Source: Hyparrhenia diplandra (Eukaryota; Streptophyta; Magnoliopsida; Poales; Poaceae). From it: a DNA stretch of 64,000 bases. Shown here in pieces: positions 51,329-63,444 of this stretch. A model generated the notes under the pieces. It made no database searches, was not told the origin of the DNA, and was given only the letters and a program-made list of their open reading frames with translations. Within the stretch, counting starts at the first letter, position 1; each line of letters begins with the position of its first letter. Position numbers and translations under genes: made by a program. The stretch lies in NCBI GenBank assembly GCA_015847255.1, contig JADLZK010001303.1, positions 111,531 through 175,530 on the forward strand. Direction: 5' to 3'.

Positions 51329-54300
51329 TGTTGGGAAGCCGAACCCAGGCACCTCCCCATTCGACTTTAGGTAACCCTAGAAGCGGAGCCAAATCACCGG
51401 AGCTTTCAGCCCGACGGGGAGAGCAATCGAACGAGATAAGCCCGGGCGGGGCCAAAGGCGTCCATTCGGTCCACGGGATAGGCCGAATGGGCCATCTTTG
51501 GTCTAGCTAGGGAGAAGTCGGCGACGCTGTATGGCAAGCGGTGTTTTGAGAGCGAAGAACGCAGGTTGAAGACCGCCCCAAAATATTGTGCAAATGGGTT
51601 TCACCGATCGGACATCAGGGATGGGAGGCGGCGCCAAGCCTCGAGGCTGATGTAACACCCTCGGTTTTAAGCATGTCATTAGCATCTGCATTTCATGGGC
51701 ATAATCATCATTTAGATATATGCATTCATGCACATGAAATGATAGAGGTCATTTTTCCTGTTTAAATGCATTCAATTGCTTGCTATGCTTTTGCCTTGTC
51801 ATTTCATGTATGAAATGTTTGCATAATTAGTTGTTTAATCTTTATTCTTAGAAATGTTTATAGGATGTTTTAGGGCAAGGTTGATGTTGGTCATGTTCCC
51901 TAATTAGATTTTATAATGGTAGTTTGACTTGATTTGACCTAGTTTGACTTGAGTGTGATTTATCTTATTTTGATCAAAAGTCATGGCTAGAGATCTTGCA
52001 TGTGTGTGCACCCTTCATGAATTGTGTAGCTAATTCCATGTAGAACAAAAGATGTCATAGGCCGGTTGCGTGATTTGGAGTGGATCATGTTGAAAAATCC
52101 GGTTTGTTTGATTTGAGCTCGATTTAGGGTTCGTTTGGACCGGTCGGAGTTGCTAAGATTTGATCGATCACAGTTTCTAATCTAGGCCGATTTAGGAAAA
52201 GTTTCTATACGTGAAATGCCTAGAATTTTATGGAGAACGTTTCATTCAATTGGAGCTGTTGCTGAATCGGCACGAAATCTCAACGCACGGCGCAAAACAG
52301 TTTGATTTAAGGGTTTTAAATTAGAAAAAAAGAGAGAGAGGGGAGGGAAAACCTGGCCGGCCACCGTTGCCACGCCCGTGACCGCGTCTGACCGCGCGCG
52401 ACGCGTGGACGTCGCCCCTCTGCCATCCTGCCCGCGCCGGTGCCTTGAAGGAGGAAACAGGTCCCTTGCGCCTCCACTCCCTCTCCCACTCCCCTCGCTC
52501 TCCCTCGCGCAGCCGAGCAGCAGCGCCGCCGCCGCGGCCATTGCCACCGTCACCAGCGCACAGCTCGGCCCACGCCACTTCCTCGACCGACCAAACGCCC
52601 CAGCGGCCTCGAGACCTTGCTGAACCTCTCCCTGACCCACTGGAAAGCTCCCAGGACGGAAGGTGAGGCCCAACCGGGCGGATTTCCACCTCGCCGGAAT
52701 TTCCAGCCGGCATGGCCGCCGCCGCGTCGAAGCTCGTCGCCGTCGTTTCGTCCTCATTTTTCTTGCCCTGGCCCGCGTTCTGACGCCGCCTCATCGTGAC
52801 CCACCTTTTTGGCAGGACCAATCGGGCCCAGACGCCGTCGTTTCACCAGACCGCGACACCGCCGCCGCCCCGTCGGAGCGCCGCCGCGCTCCGGCCCGCC
52901 GTGGCCAGGCCTACTTCGGAGCCGCCTCCCTGCCGCTTTCCGTGCGCATCCGGTCCGCCTCGCCCTGCTGTAGCCTCGATGCCCCGCCAACCGCGCCGCT
53001 CCACGCCGCAGTTCACCGGAACGCCGGCTGCACCGCCGCGTCCGCCGCCGCCGGTTAGCGCGTCGTCGTCGAGCACGTCCCGGTCGCCTTTGGGTTCGAA
53101 CAGGTAGTGAATATGAGTCGCCTCGATGGCAGAAGCTAGTGCTCGCGCTTGTTTGGATTGATTTGTCCGGGAACGGCAAGTTCACCGGAGGCAGCGCCGC
53201 CGCTCGCCGCCGTGCGTCGTCACCGTCGCTAGGATCCGTTTTAGGTCGGGTAAAGTACATGCATGCGTATATCTCGTCTCAAGGAAGCCGTAGGTGTGCT
53301 CGGTTTCGCCGGAGACCCAACGCCGGCGAAGTTCCGTCGCTCGCGCCGCCGTCCTCTGCTCTGTGAGTATGACGCGAGGGCCCCATGTGTCAGATCCATT
53401 TTCCTTTTTGTTTTTCTTTTCCAGCATGCTTGTTCCCTTACAAAATTCATATCTCGAGCTTAGGAATGTGGGAAAATTGTGAAACCAATTTTTTGGTGAT
53501 TCTTGTGAGCATATCTACAGCAGAAAAATATTATTTGGCATTTTATGGTAGTTTTATATTTATCTAGATTTATTGCTTTATTTTTGCCACGTAAATAGGA
53601 AAATGCATATCTAATTCTTGGTGCATGATAAAATAGTGGTCCCTGTACAAAATGTTCATGTTTTTGGACGTAGAGTGCAGGAAAAATAACATGCATGCTA
53701 TGTTCTGTGGTGGAAATGTGATTTTTTGATTTATGTGCTATTTACCATGCTTTCTTAGGAAATTCATAGAAAAATAATTACTAGGTTTTTGCTATGATAA
53801 TTTTTGTACATGCATTTGTTACTGTTATGAAGCTTTTTATGTTCATGTTTAGGCAGTTTCATGCTTTTCATAGTACAAAAAGTATTTTTTCATGCCTAAT
53901 TGTATTGCAAGCTTGCTATTTTTGTGTAGGACAGTATATGCATGAGTTTGCCATGAAATTTTTATGGTAGGCATGTTAGTCCAGTAGAATGCTATGGTAA
54001 TTTTTGTAGATTTTTCTAAGCTGTTTATGCATTTATCATATTTATGTTTCTAGGAAAATGCCTTGGAAATGCATATAAATAGTATGGTGATAATGTTTGG
54101 GTGATATACTGTTTGTTCTTATGATAATAAGGACCTGTTAGTATTGTTAGTTTGCTGGTCTTGTGTGTTTGGTCAATTTATTAATCCTAGCTTTTATATA
54201 TTTAAAGTGTGCATGTGTAGTGTTCATTTAGGGAATATCATTTCATGTGATTTAGTTTATCCTTTGGCCTGACCAGTAGGTTTATTTGGTAGTTTATAAC

Positions 54301-56873
54301 CTTTGTTTGCTTGCTGGTAGGTTTTGGTAAGCTTTGCATAATTAGTTTGCAAGTTATTAGTGTTGCATGTAGCTTGTTAGGTTAGAACAGAGTCTCTGTT
54401 TTCCTGTTTTCGAGGCTGTAGATGTTAGGAATCTGATCGTGAGTGTATTGAATGTTTTGTAGATAATTTTGTTAGCTTTCTCAATCCAGTATTCCGTTTG
54501 CTGCATTTGGAGTTATAGAACTCCCTGTGTGACTGTTTTAGTAACAAGCATGTCTAGCTGCCATTTTCGGTGTTTAGTGAATTAGGGTGTTTGGTTGATG
54601 TAGATTACTAGGGTTTCCTTGTGTAGTTTTATTTATGTTTCTACAGAAGAGATATCCATTTACTAGTACCATTCATCAGAATGCATTCATCCATCATTCT
54701 ACTTTATTCATACACAAGATATATCTCTCTGCATTCGTATTACTCACTCAGCGCATGTGCATGCATCATATCGGGATCGAGGAGTTAGTTCGGGAGGGAG
54801 ATCAAGGAGCAAGAGGTCAACCTTCATCGCGTCTCGGAGTGTAGCCAAAAGACCCCAGGGAGAAGGAGGACGTGACTCCTTTTCGTAAGACTCTAACTTC
54901 TTCCTACTACTTTCTAAAGGCAAGCCCAGGTGCATGTCAACTTTCCTATGCTTTCTAAATTAACTTGTTGAGTCCTTTTTTATGAATCTTGCATTAAGTG
55001 TAGGATATGGTTGAAACCGTTGATGCACAGATATCCTTGCTGAAGTTGTTGTCCTATCCCCATTTAGGAGTCTAGGTTAAATAAATGCTCGTTATGATGA
55101 TTGCAGTAGACAGTGATTTCCGGTCACTGAGAGGATGTTTGTGGTTAGTCACATGGGTGACCCGACCTTCTTGAGAACCTGAATAATAAAACATGTGAGA
55201 TCGGATGGATATTGTGGTACTCCATCTGATTAGTTAAGGACTTTACCCTTTGTCGGAAGCTTCGGTCGGAAGTTGAACGTATGCGTTCATATAGTAGGCT
55301 CTACTGGTCGTGAGCCGCGAAGCTTGTGGGAATGTTAGGCCGGCGGTACTTGTGCGGCTTAACGTCCCTCCCCTTACGTGGTCCGTTGGGTTTGATCGGG
55401 CGCAAGTAGAGGCGCCACGAAACGCCGTCTTCGTTGCCTGCTCACTTGGTGGCTCGAGGAGGGGGGGTTCCGGGCTGCGTCCGAGACATACGCCCCTAAC
55501 ATCTTGGAAGTGATTAGGTTCTGCCGGTCGAGGGCGTAGACCTAGTGTATGACAGAGGGTATTCGTCAGCTGGTTTGCAATCGATTCGAATCGCCATCTC
55601 TCCTGGACAGTGAGAACCCGTCTGTCTCCGCGGCATCGTAGTTTAATATCACAATAATGGTTATTCTTATTCATGCCGATGATAGTAAAACATTGATCCG
55701 ATTACTTATACCGTTATTTATATATCTGAGCATATGTTTTAATCTTGACTATACAGGACTTATGGTTTATGTATATATAATAACAACCTTTTAATTTGGA
55801 AGAACCTGAATAGCATGTGTAGGCGCACTAATTAACTTTATTTACGGAAATAAATGTGAGTCAGCCCGACTCGGATAAAGCCAAGCATAATCCTTGGAGT
55901 CTTTTTCCTTATTTTTTACGGTTTAAGCGGGTAAGTCTTTGCGGAGTACAATTGAGTACTCACGGGTTAATTCCCGATGTTGCAGGTGACTCTGGTCTGG
56001 CATGTTCTAGCCAGTTGTGATGATGTCGTGGTTGAAGAATAATGCCTAGGGCATGGCGGTCTCCATATTTCCCCGTCTCTTTGCTATTATAGTGACATTG
56101 ACATTATGTTGGCACTATACTATTTTACTTTGATTTTCGCTGTGTACAACTATTTCATTTTAAAGTTATTGCTTCCGCACTCTAAACTACTTTTTGAATA
56201 AATGTGTACATCGTGACTCGACTTTAATATATATGAATTTGGTTTTAAGATACAGGATTGGAACTACCGCGAGCTCAACGATCTTGGTTGTATTGTTGAT
56301 GAGTTTGAAATCACTCGAGATTCGGAATACCGGGTTTTATATGGACTCAAGTGTAGACTACGTTTGCTTCGTAATTGCTAATTATACTTGATTTTTATAA
56401 ATTGGTCGGCTCACACCGCGCCCTATTCTTTGAAACCCGCGAAAACTTCGGTAGCATCGGCGGCTTCGGGTTTTTGGCCTGTCACCAAAAAGCCCCGTTT
56501 TCGGTGTTGACTCCGGAATCCTGGGCTTTAGGTCTAGTCTTTCGGATGTCCCGACAGGTTTTCTAGTAACTTGGATAGCAGCGCGTGTGGGCGAAGGAGG
56601 AGGGGTTGTTGGGACCGCAAGCCGGGAAAGACCAAAAAGCCCCTCGATTGTGGAGAGGAGAACGCGTTGGAGTCGTGCAGGAAGAGGGGGAAGAGGGTCA
56701 TTTAAAAGTCTACCGGACTGCTATAAATAAGCCCCATGAGGGCATTGTAAGAAAAACACAGATGAAATTATTGAGAAATACTTCGGTTTGCATTCGGTTG
56801 AGTCCGTTTCGTCTCAATGCCTGATTTCGTTCTCTCTCTCCTGGGGGTGGCTCACTTTAGGGACACTCCAACA
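51329..56873 (+). mobile_element. LTR insertion splitting the minus-strand LINE, itself carrying a nested element
   Basis: Starts TGTTGGGAAGCCG and ends GACACTCCAACA, with near-identical 5-bp flanks CAGAT (51324-51328) and CAGAG (56874-56878). LINE sequence stops at one edge and resumes at the other. The outer parts look like one short LTR: 322 bp on the left, and about 300 bp on the right with a TATA box (TATAAATA, 56722-56729). They are separated by a second element starting at 51651. Confidence 0.65.
51651..56570 (+). mobile_element. Nested long-LTR gypsy-type element or solo LTR
   Basis: Begins TGTAACACCCTCGG, like the solo LTR at 36717, and has the same layout: AT-rich start, GC-rich block (about 52330-53350), long AT-rich part, then short conserved 3' segments. 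No gag or pol motif was seen. The right end is approximate (somewhere in 56400-56570) and no target duplication was found. Long GC-rich open frames at 52242-53260 are in the LTR and are not supported as genes. Confidence 0.5.
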
Positions 56874-57860
56874 CAGAGCATTACTAATCTCCTCCGCAGT
56901 GTATTCCTTTGCACAACTCCAAATTCATTGTCAGTTATACACTCCTCAAAAAAGAATTAACAATTTCAGTAGGATTCACATCTTCATATCTTGTGTAAAG
57001 CTCTGAAAAATAGTTTGTAGCCATTTGTTGCAAAGTCTGCTGATAAAAATCCAGGAGCCATCATCCAACTGCAGCTTTTAATATTATTTTTTCTTAGATC
57101 TCCAGGTCGCTTTGTGGTGAAAAAAAACTTTGTATTTCTATCGCCTTCCTTTAACCAATTAATCTTGGACTGTTGAAGCCGCATCATTTCTTCTCTATAT
57201 AATTGCTCATCTAGCTCTTTTTTAGTTTGATAGATCTGTCTCGATTCAGAATAGGATCCTCTTATTCCAATCTTTACAGCTTTAGCCTGAGTCGATCAAG
57301 TTTCTTTGTATATGACCAAAATTTTGTTTGCTCCACCCGTGTAAATTCAATGCCACTTGCCTGAGAGAATCCGGAATATGACCCAGGTTACTACCTCGGT
57401 TCCGTTTCAGCCATGACTTTTCAATTTGCAGTGGTAACCCTTCTTCCCTTTCGCACATAATCTCATAGCGAAAGATCCGTAGTTTTTTGTGTGCCTGGAA
57501 ATCACCAGAAGTGCTCAGCAACAGAGGTTTATGGTCCGAACGCGACGAAGATAGTTGAGTCACCGAAGCATCTGGGAACAACATGCTCCATTCTTCATTG
57601 ACTACTCCTCGATCCAGCCTTAACACGGGCATTTTGATCCCTTTGGTTATTGTTATATTCCATGGGGAGTCCAGAGAAACCAATATCATGGTTTTTAGCC
57701 AAAATTACTTCTCGTGCATTTAATGACGACTGAAAATTTATCACAAACTGTTGGCTAATGGAAACATCCATCATGATGAGTCACTGAACTCGGATGGACA
57801 AGCGGCAGCAAGGTTCGAAGATAGCAGAAGCCTGCTGAAATCCAAAGGTTAGCCTCCTCA
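56874..57860 (-). mobile_element. 5' part of the split minus-strand LINE (endonuclease end to pre-RT)
   Basis: The minus strand reads an endonuclease C-terminus (RLDRGVVNEEWSMLFPDASV, SSRSDHKPLLL, about 57520-57630) and the pre-RT segment (INWLKEGDRNTKFF, about 57120-57160). It stops at 56874, where the RT segment at 51328 would follow. Most of the endonuclease is missing, so the LINE was 5'-truncated or cut by the element at 57896. Confidence 0.75.
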
Positions 57861-57895
57861 ACAAAAAGCTTTTCAAGTGAGCTTAATTAACCTTA

Positions 57896-58609
57896 GCGAG
57901 CAAACTCCAACAGTTTTGCAAATTGGGTTTACATTCTGAATTTTACAAAATACGTTGAAAAACAGCTCTCCAATAGTTTTGCAAACCACGTTGCATATTT
58001 GCCAAACTTTGCAAAAATCCTCCCCGGGACTCCCAACCGCTGCCGATCTCACTTTGCACCCCTCCAAAGCGCCGCTAAACCCGCATAGCGCATTTCTCTC
58101 GATCCTTCACCGCTGGCGCAAGCGGTCGGTTTCTTCTTCGCACTGCGCCGCGAGCCTGCGATGCCGGGATGCTGGGCGTTGCTGCAAGAGGCCTTTGCCG
58201 GGTCCCTCCCGCGAGGTGAATCTATCACGCCGTGGCAGGACAAGATCACCGCAGCCGCGCCATGGCGCGGCGTGCCATGACGTATGTGCCCACGCCGGCC
58301 GATCGCAGTGTGGTTGCGCCACGGTGATTTTCTACCGGACGAGGGAAGATCTTGGGTGTCGCCCTGGGGTATCCCGCGGCAGCATACACGTTTCCGCATC
58401 CCCACGGCGGTCGCGGATAGAGGCGAGCCTCGGGCGATCGGAGTCAACCACCGATACCGTATGGGCCCACTTAATGTGTTTCTCAAGTCTAATTTGCATA
58501 ACTCTTTGAGATGGCTCATTTTTTGGCTTGCCAAATTTCTATTTTCAAACTTTGCAAACAACCACAAATGCCAACTTGTTTTTTTTCAAAACTGTTGGAG
58601 TTGGTAACT
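57896..58609. mobile_element. Pack-type non-autonomous DNA element with GC-rich cargo
   Basis: Ends are inverted copies (AACTCCAACAGTTTTG at 57903-57918 and CAAAACTGTTGGAGTT at 58587-58602). AT-rich arms of about 100-120 bp share 'tttgcaaa/ccaaa' wording. Between them about 58020-58470 is strikingly GC-rich, unlike the arms, as in Pack-MULE-like elements that carry gene fragments. The cargo could not be matched to a protein. The target duplication is unclear. Confidence 0.5.
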
Positions 58610-58653
58610 CGTGCATGGAAGGAGGGGGTTTTGGTTGGTGTTGAAATATATTA

Positions 58654-58808
58654 GGGCCTTGTTTAGATGGCTAAAATTTCTAACCCAACTTTCAAGCTTT
58701 TCCACTTTCTCTCTCCATCACATCATATTAAATACATGAAAAGATACCGGTGTGCTACAAGAGTTCAAACAAGGTTTTTTGCAAATTTTTCTAACATCTA
58801 AACAAGGC
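58654..58808. mobile_element. Tourist-like MITE
   Basis: TIRs GGGCCTTGTTTAGATG and CATCTAAACAAGGC, flanked by TTA (58651-58653, 58809-58811), 155 bp. This terminal motif is very common in grass MITEs. Confidence 0.75.
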
Positions 58809-60789
58809 TTAGGTTCAAATACAACAAAGACTTTTTAGTTTTGTATTTGGTAATTATTATCCTACCATAGACTAATTGCTCAAAAGCATTCGCCTCGTAC
58901 TTTTGACCCAAACTATACAATTAGCTTTTTATTTACCTATATATTTAATGCTTCATCTATAATGCTATAATATTTGATGTGACCAAGACGGTAGAACTTT
59001 TTGGGTGCACTTTTCACCCGTGAACACCGGGAGTTGCCATTACGGCCACTGGTTCGTTGCGTTAGCATCAAAAGGCACCCAATCATCGTCAACGTGACAT
59101 TTGGTATGGCGATTGCTGATAGGTAGAAATACAATCTCCAAACCTGTATAGACTTAATAAATTCTGTAAATTATACGGTGATTCGTAAAATTACGTCTTT
59201 AGATTTATGAAGCAACTTATTGTTTTTCTCTACTATAGCCATATGCATTGATCATATATTCCCTTTTCTAAAAATTATTTCTCTACTTTGGACCCATTCT
59301 CGATCATTTAAATTTGTGTCGTAGAGGAAAGGAACCAAACGGAGGAGAAAAAAAAAAAAAAAAAAAAAACGGTAGACAGCGACCCCTAAGTGTCAGGGAA
59401 TATCCTAGGCTTTTTTTGTTTGTTTGCGACTAGGAATATTCTAGGCTTTGTGCCATCCCTGCGGCCGTGCAGCATCCAGCCAGATGGAACGGTGGTCGCC
59501 ATCTCAAAAATCTTCATTGGAGTTGAAAAATCAAGCAAGGTTTCTAGATGAGAGTAAAAAGGCTAATCGTTCCTTAAAATTAAAAGGGAACCTAACAGGA
59601 GGAGGGATCACGTTACGCTGTTATTGCTAGTTTTGTAGTTTGTGTCCGGAAACAACACGAAATGGCACTGGCAATGGCATCTTATCTTAAGACAAGATAA
59701 TATTTTTGAGTTGCGAACGGCTTTGTTTTGTCCATCCGACTTCAAGAGTGACTCATGAATCATGACGGATGTTGGGGTTGTTCAAATGACTCCATGAATA
59801 TGTAAATGTGTGGTTTATTTACGTGATAGGAACTTAAGGAGGTAGCTGAATCTAAGAAAAATGGCCTCCAATCATATGGTTTTACGTGATAGGAAATTAG
59901 AGGGGTGTCTGAATATGGCCCGAATCTAAAAACAAAACGTAATAGGAAGGCGGACCCATTTTCACTCCTACGACATGGACCAGGGTTTTCCACCATTTTT
60001 GTGTGTGTCACGTATTCTTTTTGTTTTGTCTCTGCCATCATGTAGTGCAAAGTAATAAAAGTTAATGCAAAACCAATTCTGTTTTTAGTCGAGACAACTT
60101 GTCTTCAAAGATGGAACAAAATTTCCAGCGATGGAAGAAGACGAGCATTGCGAGGCTCATGCACCAGCGTGCGACAGAACAAAATGATCAAAGTCCTTTT
60201 GAAATCCAAATCACGCGCAGCAAAATCATGAAATTGTGTTTGTGTCCGCCAGCATTCAGTCGATTACGACTTTGTGAAACTTTATTTTACTACCATGCCA
60301 TGCTCTAGCGCATCATAAGTAAATTTAAAACCATTATCGTGAAACAACATATTGAGAGCCAGGTATCAGCTGCCGCAACTGGTGACACTGTTATACATCA
60401 TCGTATTTTGCAAATCAGTAAGAAATGAGCGGTTTCATGGATCAGCCAGACAGACACGCGCACGTAAAAAGATGAGCCAATTAGAGGCCGCTTAATTAAA
60501 AGTACTTACAAGCCCACGATAGGCGATGGCACGTGTTCTGATGTCGCGTTTCCACCAATGTTGACGGGGAAGCCCAAAAACGCCACGCAGCTGGCAGTTC
60601 ACGGGAAAAAGAACAGCAAAAACTGAAGGGAAAAGGGATGGGATCAGGCAGCATAGCAAAGGAAAGGGAGAAAATTTCATCATAGCAAATATAATAAAAG
60701 CAATAATAATAAAAGAAAGGTGGCGTAGAGAGGATAGGAAGAGAACAAAGGTCGCGTCTCGAGGTTCTTGCCTTGTTGGGAAGGAAGGG
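58809..60789. other. Intergenic region upstream of the acyltransferase gene
   Basis: No gene is supported. There is a long A-run at about 59347-59369, possibly the tail of a lost retroelement. About 59830-59900 has a short duplicated phrase ('acgtgataggaa'). The last several hundred bases should hold the GPCAT promoter and leader. Confidence 0.4.
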
Positions 60790-63444
60790 ATGGCGTCGGA
60801 GGTGGAGGACGACGCGGCGGCGTCGGCGGCGGGGCGCGCCGCTGCTCGCCAACGGTGCAGCCGACGTCCGCCGGAGGGTATGCCACCGCCCCTCTGCCCT
60901 GTCGTTTGATTTTCGATTTTTCCCCTCTCTCGGATTTGCTTTTGGCTGCTTTTTATGAGTCCTCCTGATCTTGTCCGGCGGGGTTCCGTGGTGGTGCAGA
61001 GGGATCTGTGGCGAAGGCGATTCTGTCCAAGCAGGCCGTCAAGATCGCCACCAAGGCCGAGCAGCACGAGCGCTTCATCTTTAAGGTCATTTTCCTGACT
61101 TCTGCCTCCGTTTATAATCTCTTTATTATCGCTGCCTTTCTTCTGCAGTTGATGATGTTCGCAAATCTTGCCGCTTCCGTCTCCCGTGCTCCCTTTCTTT
61201 ATCGGAATCTTTCCATGGGAATTATTGGACCAATCCAGTCCGCAGCCAATTTTTGGTGGGCATTGTGTGATGTTACTGTTCGATGGGTACTAGGAAATAT
61301 GTTGTCGATGGATATCAACGCATTTTATCGGAAAGGAATAAGTACCTGCACGCACTTTGTGCATTTATTGTTCGTACTGTACTGCAGAGATTGTGGTAAT
61401 AATTGGATTCGCTGGATTGTGTAGGGATGTTCTCATATGGATGCTCCTCGTGTTTAAGTATGTGCGGAGTCACACACTTGCTGGAGTGTTCTTGGATTTG
61501 GGGGATTTTGCTATCCTCCTGTGGGTGCAAGTAAGCTACTGCAGCATTGATCATCTATTTGGTTTGGGTGCGCCTACTTGGCACATCATAAGATTCTTGT
61601 TGGTTCCCACTTGTGATGCTCTGGTGTTGCTTGCAAGGACCACAGGATCTGTGCCATATGTGTGCACGCCTCTTCTATGTCATATTCGTTCCGCTCCGCT
61701 GGATTTACTACCGCTACAAGAAATGGCATTACTATCTCCTGGTCAGTCCATTATTGTCTTGTCCCACAAATGGAAATGTATCAAGTCACCAGAAATGCGC
61801 TTCCCTCAGAATTTTACTTAGTTCATTACTTAAGGGTGTTAGTTTTCAGTGTCTTAATTTACTTCAAAGTCTATTTGTTATTCACACCACAGATCTTGCA
61901 ATAGAAGGTTTTGTTAAGGTTAAATAGTTGTAAATAGTACACATTAGTATGATGAGTGGGTGGATAATGATGTTGTAGTAACATTGTGCTGAACATCTTG
62001 TCTGTTGCACAATATTCCTATGTAGCTATGTGTGTAAAAGCTGTAAACCTATTGTCACATATCTCATGTCTTTATCCTTTAAAAATTTAAAAGAGGAGCA
62101 CTCCATTCTAATGATGTGGAGTGTTGATGATGTAGTGTACTGTGAATAGCCCTTTACCTGATTACCTGATAAATAGTATGCCTACATTCTATCTATGTCA
62201 ATATTCTAGGTTCTGTTTCATTTTGCAGTTTGAATGTTGTTACAAAATATAAGCTTTGCTAGGAACAGTTTTGTGTTCTTTTTGATGGGATCTTCTCCAT
62301 TTCTAAAGCTATCATCTTGTGTGTAAAACCTTGAGGTTTATCTCTTTTTCTGCAGACTTTCTTTGCTACTATGCCAACACACCTTTCTCCTTGTGATGAT
62401 TCTCTTCTATCCAAAGGATGAAAAACTGTTCATGGTTTGCTTCTCGCTTTGCAGAGGTATGAAAAATACCCTTGTTTATTTCCGGATCTTTTGCAGAATG
62501 TGTTTAATCATTTTAATCCCTCACAGGGTCCGCCAGCTTGGGCATTAATTGTGTGGCGCTTGCAGCTTGGTTTTTGCCTCGCTTGACAAACTTGTTAGTG
62601 TCCTCATACATCTCTTTACCTGGTAAGTGATCTCAGACATGAATGTCAAGATTCAATACATACAGTATTCTACTTTTCAGGTATAACTATCATTTAGGTC
62701 TAGTGAAACCATGTAACCATTTCAGTTTATTGATATATTTGAGTTTGACCCGTCTGCTGCGAATAATCTGTGGGAATTTACATTGTTTGAATTATTTCTT
62801 CACTTTGTTAACTAGCACGTGATTGTGTGCTTGCTCATGATTCTTTTCAGCCCACACATCCCATTTTTGTCATGGCTGAACTTCCTTTATTTATTCCTGA
62901 AAGTTTCAAGGAAAGTACAAATGGAGTGGTGATGCCAAAAATATGCAAACAATGAGAAACACGAAAAATTATCGACACTTAATCTGGAGGAATTCAACAA
63001 AATATGCATTTGGGCCCCCATTCCAGTTAAACTGCAAAGGGCTTTAAACTCCTGAAAGTCTGGTCTGATGATGTGCCTTCTCAAATCTCCTATAGGTCCT
63101 TGGCATGCTGGATGAGTTAGTATTATGTAGTTTTGTTCTCATCAATTGCATTTTATTTCTGAACATTGGTTGGGCTTCATGACTGATTGAGTGCCTCTTC
63201 AGGGATTGTTCTATTCACTCATCTCGGTGGTGGAATCCATCAAACATTTGCTGCCATGCACCCAGAAGGAAGTGATGCCAGAGTCACATGGCCATATGCG
63301 GAGAACAAATCATATCTGTGGACATGGCTCTTTTTGTTCCACTAGCTGCTTACACCCTGTGGCAAGTTATGTATTTCCTCATAGTTAATGTCCTGCCGTC
63401 GACAGAGGTTGTTAAAGTGACCCTGAAGTCATGACATCCTACAG
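60790..63444 (+). CDS. GPC1: Glycerophosphocholine acyltransferase (GPCAT, DUF2838 family), first seven exons, continues beyond window
   Basis: Exons 60790-60877, 61000-61085, about 61470-61530, 61638-61741, 62356-62456, 62527-62622 and 63203-63444, with GT-AG borders at most junctions. Recognisable blocks: SVAKAILSKQAVKIATKAEQ, FVPLRWIYYRYKKWHYYLL, MILFYPKDEKLFMVCFS, GPPAWALIVWR and SYLWTWLF, matching plant homologues of yeast Gpc1. That multi-pass ER membrane enzyme transfers an acyl group from acyl-CoA to glycerophosphocholine, forming lysophosphatidylcholine. The Arg/Ala-rich N-terminus is poorly conserved. Several 1-base indels break the frame in exons 3-7, for example after WRC in exon 6 and around the last 40 codons of exon 7. 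Later exons, with the remaining membrane spans, lie to the right of the window. Confidence 0.8.

Noticed and set aside
52242..53260. Open frames of about 130-170 codons on both strands
   Set aside because: Inside the nested long LTR; GC-rich, overlapping on both strands, no conserved domain.
58049..58567. 172-codon minus-strand frame
   Set aside because: Spans the cargo and one arm of the Pack-type element; kept as a possible gene fragment but not supported as a gene.
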